Assembly (NCBI GenBank): GCA_028583405.1
Contig: CM053248.1
Span: 20,019,139 to 20,083,138, forward strand
Length of the DNA stretch: 64,000 nt
Source of the DNA: Pogonophryne albipinna
Taxonomy: Eukaryota > Chordata > Actinopteri > Perciformes > Artedidraconidae
Direction: 5' to 3'
Below, piece after piece: positions 1 through 10,627 of the stretch (within the stretch, counting starts at the first letter, position 1; each line of letters starts with the position of its first letter). A model generated the notes under the pieces. The model saw nothing but the letters and a program-made list of their open reading frames with translations, searched no databases and was not told where the DNA came from. The position numbers and the translations under genes were made by a program.

Positions 1-69
1 TCTCACTCCAATAAATCAATCGCACGTGTGACGGAGAGGGGGGGGGGGGCGGTGTCGGTGTGTAGCAGC

Positions 70-1447
70 CAGGGGCGGACTGGGACTACAAATCAGCCCG
101 GGACTCTCGACCGGCCCACTTCGGTACTGCCGGCCCACCGCGGTGCTAGTGACTTACCGCAGAGGTAGACATTAAGGGTAAAATGCTACTGGCATTATAT
201 TATCACTGGCCCCACCATTGTAACCACTGGCCCGGAGCATTCGTCCAAAAAAAAAAAATTAACACATTTGTTGCAATAGTAATGTATGCACTAACTACAT
301 TACTACATGTACTACAACATTTGAATCATCAGTTCTTCCTCATTTTCCTCAATTGTTCATATTTGGTTTTTTAAAATAATGATATTGTGGTCATTGTTAA
401 AAAATGTCTGCTATTATTATGAGTATTATTATTTGTCTAATGCGCTTTCTGCCTTCCTGTCATTAGGAGTTAGACATGTAATGGCTATACATTTGATTAG
501 AACCTTCATTATCCTAAACTGCTGGGACATTTCCCTATAGCCAATACCTTTATATTGTCTACTCTTCACTTACTTGTCAGCATAGGTCGGCATTGATGTA
601 CAGAGCCGACAGAAGACCTTGTTTATATTGGCATCATATTGAGAGGTGCAGCCAGTGACGCGTCCTAAAACCAGGAAGTAAGCTGCTGGTTCCCTCGACA
701 AAAAGCAATGGGATTTCTCCACAGGGTTTTGGAAAATAGCTGGAAATAAGGTCTGTGGAAAACGAACGTGTTTGATAAATGCACGTTTTGTTCAGCCGGA
801 TAATCTCCACATGTCTACCCTACTTTTATAATTTTCGAATTATAAATGTAATCGATAAAGGGTTTAGGACGCGTCACTGCACCACTAGAAGCCAACTCCA
901 TCGATCAAGCTGAAACTTTCTCTCCCTCTTCTTCTCATGCTCCCTGTCACTCTCCATTAACTCCTCCGGTGACTTTCTTTTATTTGAAGATTGTTTTTTG
1001 CCCGGCGCTTGGCCGGTTACCGCTGGTATTAAAAACATTTTGGCGAATGGTTAGGTGGCACGATAGTCTGTAGTGAAGGAGCGCGCTCCCGCTCACGGGA
1101 GCCTGCTCGCGCTGCACTCCGCAGCAAACAGCTGTTTGCTTTTCACCCAACAACGACAACCGACTCACGGAACGCTATGTTGTAGCGTTGATAAACGAAA
1201 CAATTTAACTAAATTGCTAGTCAAAATACCAATACGACAGGACAATTATTTTAAAGCAATATTTTTAGTGCCCCGAGCGGGCAAGTGGAAAGTACGTTAT
1301 GCCCGGGGTGTCTAAATAGTGGTTCCGGGCCAGCGGGCCATTTATAATGTCGAGCCCTGCCGGTTACCTGCCGGCCCACATCGTCCGACCGGCCCACTTC
1401 AGTACCGGCCCATCGGGACGTTCGGGACGAATACCAGTCCGGCCCTG
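70..1447. mobile_element. hAT-type DNA transposon, non-autonomous (GGCGGACTGGGAC family)
   Basis: The left end reads CAGGGGCGGACTGGGAC and the right end is its imperfect complement, CCAGTCCGGCCCTG. The 8-bp repeat gtagcagc lies immediately outside both ends (62-69 and 1448-1455), the TSD length of hAT elements. No transposase reading frame is visible. The ends match those of the element at 6764-7952, so both probably used the same transposase. A smaller inverted-repeat element sits inside at 645-883. Confidence 0.88.
645..883. mobile_element. MITE related to the THAP/YqaJ transposon at 45.8-50.2 kb
   Basis: The ends read GGTGCAGCCAGTGACGCGTC and its complement GACGCGTCACTGCACC. The first ~190 bp closely match, in inverted orientation, the terminal region of the large transposon ending at 50234, including the segments TGGAAATAAGGTCTGTGGA and AGCCGGATAATCTCCACATG. 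It has no coding capacity, so it was presumably moved in trans. It lies inside the hAT element at 70-1447 and is therefore younger than that insertion. The TSD is not clear. Confidence 0.75.
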
Positions 1448-2773
1448 GTAGCAGCGAAGGGGTGCGCAGAGTGCAGCATGCGCAGAGTGCAGCATGCGCA
1501 GCCTGCGCTGCTGGCTTCCTCCAAGTTTACAGTAAAACAAACTGGTGGTGTGACCAATGGCCATTTACAATTATTAATACTATTACTATTATTAGCATTA
1601 ATCTATATTTTGGTTGAAACTAAGCCAGGAAAAACAAAAAAAACATAAATAATAATAAAAAAATATATAAATAAAATCGAATTTTAAAAATAATTTTCGA
1701 TTATGGAGACTGTAACGAATATTCGAATAATCAAATAATCGCTGGCATCCCAACTTTTGGCCCGTAATTTCAATTCCCCATTTCAGCGACCAGAGAGAGA
1801 GGGGGGGGGGGGGGGGTATATCCAGTCTCTGATTGTGTTACGTTATTATGAGAGTGCTCTCATACTTGTTTGATTCTGAAATTGTATATATTTATATAAA
1901 TATATGTGTGTGTGTGTCCGCATCTGTAGCCTGTTATTGTCTCATTATACCGCACTGTCAATGAAATAAAAGTAGTCATGAACACATCTGTCCATCAGAG
2001 TGCTGCTGTGCCTTCTGTCATCATTAATGGACGTCTCTTTAAAATGACCGCTCAGAGGAGAGGAGTTCTCATTTCTCTAACCGCTTGCTGCTTCCCCTCC
2101 TCTCTCCTCGGTTCCCCTCCTCAGTCCTTCACTCGCATCTCCTGTAGGCGGGACTAAGTCTCGAGGATAGGAGTCGAGGAGGGGAAATTAGAGTATTGAG
2201 AATCCTCTAGTGTCACCCTTTGGGGTTTTCATCCCACTAAATAGGAACTTGACAGCTACGGTCGCTTTATAGTGCATGTTTTTAGATTAATGAAAATCAC
2301 GCTTTTTAAATGGGAAAGAAGATGAGTTGTTTTTACTATTTAAGAAGAACAAACAATTTTTCTTTGGCACGTTTTGTACATAGGTTCAGTATTTAAGTAT
2401 ATCTTGCTTTCCAACAATGTCAGAGTAGGCTATATTCAATATTATGTTTGCCCAAGACAGCTGTACTGATTGTCAGCATTGCTTGCACTAACTGCAATGG
2501 GAGTTGCTAAAGCAGCTACTGTCTCCAAATGTCAGGAAGTGAGGGAGAGCGACCATGGGGAGGGGTAGTTTGCTAATTCTTTGTGTTCTGATAAATAGCC
2601 CATATTGTTTTTTTTTCAGTAAAGCTAAAGTAGACGTGATTACTTCAGCGTTGTTTAAATTGGTACAGCGGCTTTCTCTTTATTTTCTCTTTCTCTTTAT
2701 ACATGCAACACGCAGTCGCGCCGAGCTCTACAATTCAGAAGTAGGCGGGGTTTAACCTCATCAGGGCGAGCAG
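1448..2773. other. Non-coding stretch with simple-sequence tracts
   Basis: No gene is recognisable. The stretch contains an AT-rich block (about 1560-1740), a run of about 16 G at 1801-1816 and a short TATA/TG-rich patch near 1885-1917. The block at 2050-2210 (ctcctc/gaggag rich) is weakly reminiscent of 59880-60010. ORFs here are short and of random composition. Confidence 0.6.
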
Positions 2774-3650
2774 CATGTTCCTGGAGGCTGCAGTTTCAGG
2801 ATCGCAGTCCTGTGACCGCATTCCTGATTATTATTATTATTATGCTTGTTATTAACGATCTAAAAATGCATGAAAATATTTTTTTCTTACAGAAATTAAA
2901 GAAATATGATGAAAATATGTTTTCATATTTAGCGTGTCTCTTTAGACATTGTAATGCTTGTAATTAACAATCTAAAAATGCATGAAAATATTTTTAGGAT
3001 GATTTAGTTTTATTTTGTGTCTAACTTTCTATTGCTGGGAAATGAGGGTGGAAGTGTCTCTCACCACCTCATGTCTGTCCCCATCCTCCCTCCCTCCCTT
3101 TCCCCGTTCTCCCAGACCCCTCTGGAGTAATATTCAAATACATTTCAATAAAAGACAAGGGAATTATAATTTAAGGCGATTATTTAAATTCACTAATGAT
3201 AGGGTGCGCACAACCAAGCAAGGTTTTTGTATTTCCGTTTGTGGGATGAAGCTATGGAACAGTTTGAATAAGGAGCTCAGAGGATGTCCTAACGTGAAAC
3301 TGTTTAAAAAAAGGTATGAGGACATGATTTTTTGCAAGATACAGGGATGTAATTGTTTAATGATAACTGGGTGTTTACGTTTTATTTATTTATTTGGTTT
3401 GTTATTTTATCTTTTCTTGATTACCATTGACCTCTTTTATGTATTTGTTTATTTAGTTATTTGTTGTTATTATGTTTTTGTGTTTTAATAGCAAATGTAT
3501 TTTGGATGTTAGCAAAAGAACTTCATATTACTCACACTCTGATTGTCGTTCATCTTCATGTCTCCTATTCGCTAGGTGGCAGTGTCACGAAAAACTAGGG
3601 TCCTAGGAATGTGGTCCTGAAACTGCAGTCTCCGGCATTGCAGGAACATA
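2774..3650. repeat. Inverted-repeat-flanked unit enclosing a LINE fragment
   Basis: Imperfect inverted arms of about 40-48 bp lie at 2774-2815 and 3603-3650 and share the core GGAGRCTGCAGTTTCAGGA. Between them are a direct duplication (2843-2883 and 2955-2995, sharing ATCTAAAAATGCATGAAAAT) and the LINE remnant at 3110-3490. No clear TSD was seen, so the element class is open. Confidence 0.45.
3110..3490 (+). pseudogene. LINE reverse-transcriptase C-terminal fragment
   Basis: The frame at about 3130-3345 encodes a peptide with GFCISVCGMKLWNSL followed by an FKKRY-type helix. This resembles the extreme C-terminus of ORF2 in fish non-LTR retrotransposons, where a 'GPKLWNSLP' block is followed by 'FK..LK..L'. 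No catalytic part is present, and the rest is AT-rich 3' sequence. It is an old 5'-truncated insertion. Assignment to a specific LINE clade is not possible from so short a piece. Confidence 0.55.
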
Positions 3651-4221
3651 CTATTGATCAGGGCTGGGAAAACTATAGGCAAGTTTCATTCCGAAAAAAG
3701 TTGCTCAGTGGCATATGAAGCGTAAAACAGACTGACTGTAGATTCAAAATGTACCTGGACCCTGTCTCCGATCTGCATGTCTCGGCTCAGTCAATACAAT
3801 GGAGACTTGGAAAACTTTTAGAGCCTAATGATTGAAATAATGGCTATAAAATTGTTCATTCTCCTGTGTAGTTGACCTCAAAAAAGGTTAGACGCTGTTT
3901 AACAGATACATTTTTCCCCGATGTAAGTTGTCAATGAATCACTTATAACATAATTGTTGGACCACCGTTTGGCCACAACGAAAATGTGTTTCAATGGCCG
4001 GCCCACTTCCTGGGGCCTTGGTGTCTCGGCATAGGGTCCATGAGATGGCTGTCAATTGTCCAGAACTACACCTGGACTCACATATAGACTCCAATACTTC
4101 AAAATCAAGGGAAACAACAAAAATATTTACTATATTATTTATTACACTTTTGTTTTACACATCCCTAAACCCTGTGATTAGGATAAACTGAGCCAATAAC
4201 GCAAAAACATTTACTCAGCAC

Positions 4222-4661
4222 CAGTGTTTCTGCCAGACCAGGGGTGAGACGGGGTGAGACGGGGTGGCAGCTCTTTTTAGTGACTAGTCAGTAGTCACTA
4301 AGAAGAGCCGGCTCTTTTTAGTGAGCCGGATCATTTGGCTCGGCTCACTAAGAAGAGCCTCAGTTTCGCCGCTGCGAGTCTCCGGCGCTCGCAGTTCACG
4401 CGCATGCTCCAATAGCACCCCTTGCCCGCGCCGGCAGTTCACTTTCCGTCACAGGAACACGCTTTGCTGGCGGCGAAAATAATCCCACCAGACTCCTTTG
4501 CCCCTCCAACAGAGGGATGTCCTTGTCCTTTTTCCTTTTCGTCATTTCAAGCAATAAAAACTTGATCTTCTCTCGAAGACGCCCTCGGCTCGAGTTCAGG
4601 GCGTTCCGAGCTGAATAAGGGCGTCAAATGACGGCAAGACGCCCACCTGGCGGAAACGCTG
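4222..4661. mobile_element. Short hAT-type element (MITE)
   Basis: The left end is CAGTGTTTCTGCCAG and the right end CTGGCGGAAACGCTG, an imperfect terminal inverted repeat. The TSD ctcagcac occurs at 4214-4221 and 4662-4669. The interior holds strong hairpins at 4262-4360 built from agagcc / ggctct and gtgagcc / ggctcac arms. No ORF is present. Confidence 0.88.
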
Positions 4662-4669
4662 CTCAGCAC

Positions 4670-5869
4670 CCAGCAAACAAAGCTACCTAGATAGCTGAAG
4701 CACAACAAGGCCAACATTTATCTTTATTTCTACAGATAGTAACTGCTGTAACAGAGTGAGTGAACAGGGATTTGGATGAATGACTCAAGGTTTCCTTTGG
4801 AACCCTCATTGAAATCTGAGAGAGTAGTAAGACCGGACCAAACAAAAACCTGGGATCCTAATAAAAACCTCAGATTTCAAGTAAAGCCTCACAAATCTCT
4901 TTGAGCCTTCAACGACACTTTTTTCTGGAAAATACGAATGTTACACTCTTCAACACAGCCATTCAATTATGGGTTGGCACACTTCTACCATCACACTGAG
5001 TAAATTGATTCTCAGTCATTTGAAGATCGATTTTCTGCTGCTGTTCCACTCATTTAATTCGTAATAGCCAAGTGTTGATGATGATGATTGAACTGCATAA
5101 CTAAGTAACTAAGGAGACACAAAAAGAAGGGGACCAAATACTGTACTGTGTATGAACTATACTTTCCTTTTCCAGGCATGGAAGGAGATTTAATCAAGGT
5201 TAGCGATGTCTGATTGTTTACGGGGTGATGGGTGCTAATTGCTGCACAGTCACGCTTCTGGTTCCAAAGGCTGTTGAGGTGTTCTGGATTTAAGCAGCTG
5301 CCGAGCACTAAGGGGCTAAATTGCACCCAGAGGGTTTTAAACACAGCTCCTAAGAGCTGGCACAACTAAACGCGTAGTCGCTTATCCTGTCTCTAACGTC
5401 ACATCACACTCCACACACACCCATGGCATGTTTGTGTGTGGGAGTTTGTTTTTAAACACTCAGATGTTCAACCTTCCTTGACCAAAGTTAGTACCAACCG
5501 AATCTAGATCTGAGCGGAACAAATTGACACATGAAAAGTGAATCAAGTGGATCTCAACCTAATTAAAACATTTCTTTCATTGGACGGGACCAACTGCTTG
5601 AGCCTGGTTTTCTTTCACAAAATAGCACTTGAAGCAGGCTGGGTATAGGAAATGGGAATGTGATGTCATCAACGGCAACTCGTCCATCTTTGGCGGATAC
5701 TAGCGACCGCAACCTTATAACTAAACCTGTACAGCAGAGTAGCCTTAACCTTTTTGCTTTAAATGTTTTAAACATGTTCGGTATAGGCACTGTTATGTCA
5801 CTGACTGTGACAGCCACTCCTATGACCAATGAACAGAACATAAAAAGAACCATTGGATCACATTTAATA
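4670..5869. other. Non-coding stretch, nothing recognised
   Basis: ORFs in this stretch (for example 5054-5365 minus and 5563-5892 minus) have no recognisable motif and look like chance frames. No repeat end, tRNA or splice structure could be supported. Confidence 0.5.
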
Positions 5870-5877
5870 CTCCAAAC

Positions 5878-6347
5878 AAGGGGTGCCCACACTTTTTCAG
5901 CTTGGGAGCTACTTGTAAAAGGCCAAGTCCAAATGATTTACTTACGTTAAAAATGCTAAACATATATTTATTTATATATACTGAGTATACCTTATGTTAG
6001 TGTACCTTGCATAACTGTATGAACCCGTATGGCACAATACAAGTCAGTACATTTTTGGTCATTACGTCAATTTTATACCCTTTCTTTAGTAGAATTGTAT
6101 AAATTGGAAGGCTAACTAGGTAATCAGCTCACCGGTGATTTGCAGCTGGCGCGGTTGACCGCGGATGCGTGGTGAACTGCGTGTTAGAAAAGATGAGATC
6201 TCAGACTGGCTTACCTGTATGTCAATCAAGTGGCAAATGCCATAGTAAGGATGGATGATAGGCTAACTTTTTTAAATTTTTTATATTATTTCAATGCCAT
6301 GCGATATACCCACCCTACCTTTGCGATCGACGTTTTGGGCACCCCTG
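5878..6347. mobile_element. hAT-type (Charlie-like) MITE
   Basis: The ends are AAGGGGTGCCCACACTTTTT and TTTTGGGCACCCCTG, the terminal inverted repeat style of vertebrate Charlie-type hAT elements. The flanks ctccaaac (5870-5877) and ctctaaac (6348-6355) are an 8-bp TSD with one mismatch, suggesting an older insertion. It is non-coding. Confidence 0.8.
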
Positions 6348-6519
6348 CTCTAAACTAACCGATAAATGAGGGAGTCGTAGCAATCATCAGCAAGAGGCAC
6401 TGAATGTGTTGGATGACAGCCATCTGCTGACTGCTTACTGCTGAACTACAGTAACACAAACCCCTACACTGGGAATATGATTTAAAACAGGAAATGTGGC
6501 AGTATACGTAAATATACAG

Positions 6520-6720
6520 AGCGGAGGCTGTGGCGCAGTGGGATAGTCCACTGATGTGTACTGATCTACAGATCAGGGGAGAGTACGTTTGAGTCCCACT
6601 GCAGTCAAGATTTTGTTGTGTCCCTGGGCAAGACACTTCACCCAAATTGCTCCTGATGGGATCGTCCACAGTATTGAATGTTTGTAAATCGCTTTGGATA
6701 AAAGCGTCTCACAAGTGACA
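6520..6720 (+). repeat. tRNA-derived SINE
   Basis: The 5' head GGCTGTGGCGCAGTGG is a tRNA A-box-like segment, and GTTTGAGTCCC about 60 bp downstream is a B-box-like segment. This is an internal RNA polymerase III promoter. The body contains 'tgtgtccctgggcaagacacttc' split over typical fish SINE wording, and the tail reads TCGCTTTGGATAAAAGCGTC followed by a tgtaatgtaat microsatellite. A second, similar copy lies at 35305-35500. Confidence 0.85.
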
Positions 6721-6763
6721 TGTATTGTAATGTAATATACTCATGTATGCAGAGACATGCATG

Positions 6764-7952
6764 CAGGGCCGGACTGGGACAATAAGTCAGGCCGGGAATT
6801 ATACACCCAGACAGGCCACTACCAGTTTTTTTGTGCCATTTTGCTGGATTTATTTGTCAATATTTACAGCGTTGCTGCCAGGTTGCTGCCCATAGTGATA
6901 GCCCTCTAAATCTACTACCCAAAAATAAACATATGGAGATGGGTTACTATTTAAACAAATGTGCAAATCTATTTAGGAACCTATTCATGTGAACATATTT
7001 TAAGTGGGGCTGGACCTCAAATCCTATAGGGGGGTCCGGGGGCATTCTCCCCCGGTAAGATTTTTTTTTTAAATGTTGGACTTAAATGCATCAATCTGGT
7101 TCACTTTGAGGGGGAAATAAAGAGAGAGACTACACCCACATGAAACAGAACTGTATACATTTAAAAAATCATACCATATCCAATATGAAAAAACATTGAA
7201 ACTTGTTTATTTATTTGTTTTTGGTTCATTTATAGTTGTGAGTGTGTCTGGGCCCCTGAACCAGTCTCTCCTGTCTCCCTCCTCTCCCCCTTCTCCTCTT
7301 TGAGGCAGCAGCAAAGACTAGTTTTAGCTCTCAACAAGTTTTTAAAGTTTATCTTACATTTTTTCATCTAGTTAACGTTTTATTTTTTATTATTCATGCG
7401 TATTTTACTAATCACTCCCCCTTCAAATGAAAATATGTGTTTACATGAATGGTGACCAAACCGTTTGAGACCCACTGAGAACTAAGTTAACTATCTAAAC
7501 ACTCAGCAGAGTCCTTTACCTCACCTGAGCTGTAGTTATCAGTCTGACAGGAGAGGACTCTCCCCCACCTTGTTGTTGAAACAGCTCCTTATATCCGTTA
7601 GCGCAGCTAGCTAGCACCAGATGCTAACAACAACAATAGCCTACACGTAACCGGTGCGCGCGCTTTCTCTCTCTTGCTCCCTTGTGCCACACATACACAC
7701 ACACCCCCCCGAGCTTGAATGACACACAGAGACCAATCGAGGGCATTAGTATGATCTGTATGAAAGTGGTCATGTCGGCAGGCCACATCATGTAGACAGC
7801 CAGTCACCCTCTGTGAGGCAGAGTCAGACCCACATTTGCGCAGCTTTGCGTTCACAATACATACATAAAAAAAATCCTCAGGCCAGCAGGCCACTTAGAA
7901 GGCCAGGCCATCGGGAAACCTCCCGGTGCTCCCGATGGCCAGTCCGGGCCTG
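6764..7952. mobile_element. hAT-type DNA transposon, non-autonomous
   Basis: The ends are CAGGGCCGGACTGGGACA and GGCCAGTCCGGGCCTG, with the perfect 8-bp TSD catgcatg at 6756-6763 and 7953-7960. No transposase frame is present. The interior at about 7020-7700 is homologous, in inverted orientation, to about 20940-21520 inside a hAT element with different ends. Shared parts include the sequences around the Cs/Gs of 'gggggtcc', the catatgaaacagaactgt box and the gctagctagcaccagatgct box. Confidence 0.9.
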
Positions 7953-7960
7953 CATGCATG

Positions 7961-9090
7961 ATATGCTGACGTTTTGTTAGCATTCAGTTAGCATAGCATT
8001 AGCTGTCTCACCTCTGTCCAGATGACTCAATAGTTGTCAATAAACCTGTAGATTTGAGGGTCTTTATCCACCCGTTTGTAAACTTGACATGGACATTAAT
8101 CAACTTGTTTGCACATACTGTATTGATTTCCAAGCAAAACCGCTGACATATGAAGGGAAACGCTGATATATATTGACGGCTGCTGCTGTTGCTAAAGAGG
8201 TTATCCTCCACAGATGGCCACGAATGCACTGTGGTTTCTCATTACCTGTTATATATGAATATCTGCAATTTCTACTCAACTATTACATTTTAGGGGATTA
8301 GGGTTGTCCTTCCTTTGGGTTCCTGTTCATGATGGGATGGAAGAAAATGAGAAGGTCAAAATAATCTCATGTAGGTATAAATGTTCTGCCATCTGGAGAG
8401 GATAAAACATACATCTCAGGATTTTTTTGTGAGCAAACTGCACCAGCTATGGATTACAGGAATTAATGTTGCCATTTATTTTGAACTCAGCATTTATTAA
8501 AATGGTGGATAGGCTTTCCTGGAGGTCAGGAGACTCGGGATGAAGGACAGGAGAATTATAATTATTTTTATCCATTACCTGAAATTTGGATCCATGGGAT
8601 GATTTAATCCACTTTCAGGTTCAAGGACGAACATAACAAACTGCACATAGGCAAAAGTGTGCATCTCCTCTGTTGAGAATCCTGCTGGATAATGTACGGG
8701 CATTGGATGATCGGCTGGACGTCCTCTATGCCCGCAGTTGTAACAGGAAATCAGGAACAATAATGTGGTTGTTTTGCCAAAACATGGCAAAATCCTGGAA
8801 TAACTATCAAACGCTGTTCAAACAGATGACTCTTTTGTAAAAAAAGATAAAGGCTGTGTTTTAAAGTATGGCAAAATGTAAGATCAAACAGGCTAGCATT
8901 TCAATGGAATTGTACCTTTTGTACGATTTCATGTGACAAATTGAAGAGATACATTTCTAGATTAATGCAGCAGAGGTGAAGCAGTTACTGTGAGATAACA
9001 CATCTTCAACTTGGTTAGACAAGTTGACTAAAAGCTATTTTCTTTATGCTATTTACCAGGACCCACATTTGAATTTGTTTGTGTCATATT
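7961..9090. other. Non-coding stretch, nothing recognised
   Basis: Short ORFs only (8008-8229 and 8575-8790, both minus), with no motifs. No TSD-flanked element was found. Confidence 0.5.
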
Positions 9091-9332
9091 TGTGACGACC
9101 CCTGCCTTGTTATCTCTGGTGTGTGTATGTTCCTTTAAGGTTTTCCCTATCAGCTGGGATTGAGGACACCTGGCGGTCGGTACCAGAGGGTTAAAGGGCC
9201 TGAGTGAGACCTGCAATCTCTCTCTGGCAGTAGGACGTAACGCGAAGAGCAGCCACGACCAGCTGACCTCTTGTTTCGTCGTTTGTTTCGCCTGTTTGTG
9301 TCCTTCAGCAGCAGTGAATAAACTCTTTTATA
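9091..9332 (+). mobile_element. LTR fragment, plus orientation, head-to-head with 9824-10131
   Basis: It starts TGTGACGACCCCTGCC and runs to the AATAAA polyadenylation signal region, ending at about 9332. It is the inverted counterpart of the LTR at 9824-10131, with only small differences along about 240 bp. The U5-like end (about 60 bp) present in the other copy is missing. The junction with a gag-like start lies at about 9320-9345. Together the two copies form a palindrome-like retroelement remnant. Confidence 0.75.
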
Positions 9333-9463
9333 GTGCTTTTTAGCCTATTATCGCCGACGATTTCCACCGAGAAATGTTCAGCAATAACGAGCAGCTGCTC
9401 CATTGAGAAATTGCCAAGGGCTTCCTGAGACGGAGCCCTGATAAATGCGTCTACATCCGCCAT
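9305..9463 (-). pseudogene. gag-like N-terminal fragment of an LTR retroelement
   Basis: The minus-strand frame from the ATG at 9463 begins MADVDAFIRAP and encodes about 40 residues rich in acidic and helical character. It then runs into inverted LTR sequence and stops at 9305. Fish LTR elements often have a gag that opens with a similar 'M-A-x-V-D-x-F' segment; this is recalled family knowledge and was not searched. The frame lies about 360 bp downstream of the LTR and primer-binding site on the same strand, where gag is expected. Everything after the first ~45 codons is lost, and no protease, polymerase or envelope sequence is present. Confidence 0.45.
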
Positions 9464-9808
9464 ACTACCACACAACACCGGAGCTTACAGTGAGACGAAA
9501 GCAAAAATAAATGATTGGAGTTCCCCCACTAACTATGACACCCGCTAACTAATCTCCTCCCTAGTCTTCATGTAGTTACTTGCAGCAGGTACTTATGCAC
9601 TGGAGACCACTGGCCCAGCAAAGCGACTAGCAAGCTAGCAACAATACTGCGACCACGGCCATGCCCCCAAGCCGAGGCTTCAGCCACTTTCACCACAACA
9701 TTAAACACCCCGCCCAACGATCCCAAGGGAACCGTCGCTACAACCTACCAGGGGAAACTCTGCACAAATAATGAACTAACTCCCAACACAAGCTTACCTT
9801 ACCGGAAT

Positions 9809-9821
9809 GGACGAGCCCCCA
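9809..9821 (-). promoter_or_regulatory. Primer-binding site, tRNA-Pro type (partial)
   Basis: Minus-strand sequence TGGGGGCTCGTCC lies two bases after the LTR end. It equals the first 13 bases of the tRNA-Pro primer-binding site well known from vertebrate retroviruses and related LTR elements. The remaining five bases of the usual 18 do not match. It marks 9824-10131 as a 5' LTR read on the minus strand. Confidence 0.65.
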
Positions 9822-9823
9822 GC

Positions 9824-10131
9824 TGTCATGGCTAGGCTCTCAGCCACAACAAACGCGCGACAGAAAACGAGGGCGTGAATAGAAAAAAAGAGTTTATTCA
9901 CTGCTGCTGAAGGACACAAACAGGCGAAACAAACGACGAAACAAGAGGTCAGCTGGTCGTGGCTGCTCTTCGCGTTACGTCCTCCTGCCAGAGAGAGATT
10001 GCAGGTCTCACTCAGGCCCTTTAACCCTCTGGTACCGGCCGCCAGGTGTCCTCAATCCCAGCTGATAGACCAAAGGGAAAACCTTAAAGGAACATACACA
10101 CACCAGAGATAACAAGGCAGGGGTCGTCACA
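9824..10131 (-). mobile_element. 5' LTR (minus strand) of a truncated LTR retroelement
   Basis: On the minus strand it begins TGTGACGACC and ends CCATGACA, the TG...CA form of an LTR, and is 308 bp long. It carries AATAAA (plus-strand tttatt at 9893-9898). A primer-binding site and a gag-like start follow. Its expected partner LTR is replaced by an inverted copy at 9091-9332. It directly abuts the LTR element that begins at 10178. Confidence 0.75.
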
Positions 10132-10177
10132 TATTATACATACTATGCTTATCCAATGCTTTCGGAAAGTATCCCAA

Positions 10178-10627
10178 TGTCAGGTTTGGGGAAAATAGGA
10201 CCCAAGTGCAGTTAAAAAAATACAAAAGAAGGTTTGTTAACAAAAAGCGAGCTTTATTATAAAAAGCCGAAGGCATGAAAAAACAAGAAACTAATTGACA
10301 GAAACAAAACTGGGGAGCACGACAGACAGGAACAAACTTACATACGGGAACAGGCATGAGACAAGCATGGGTGACAGTGACATGAAATGACGACGAACAG
10401 ACATGGAGCACAGGGGAAGACAAGACTAAATACACAGAAGGGTAATCACAAGACACAGCTGGGCAGGGGAGGAGAAACGCAAGGGCAACAGGTGAACACA
10501 CAGACAATTAGACACACCAGGGAAACTAACGACAGGGAGGAAAAACACAGGGAGAGGGACCAGACATTATACAAAGAGGAAAACATTTCAAAACAAAGGT
10601 GGAAAACATAAATCCAAAATCATGACA
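10178..10627 (-). mobile_element. 3' LTR of the non-autonomous element
   Basis: This is the lower-coordinate copy, thus the 3' LTR for a minus-strand element. The polyadenylation signal AATAAA is the complement of 10253-10258. It is nearly identical to 12708-13165, differing by a few small indels and substitutions, which implies a fairly recent insertion. Confidence 0.88.
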
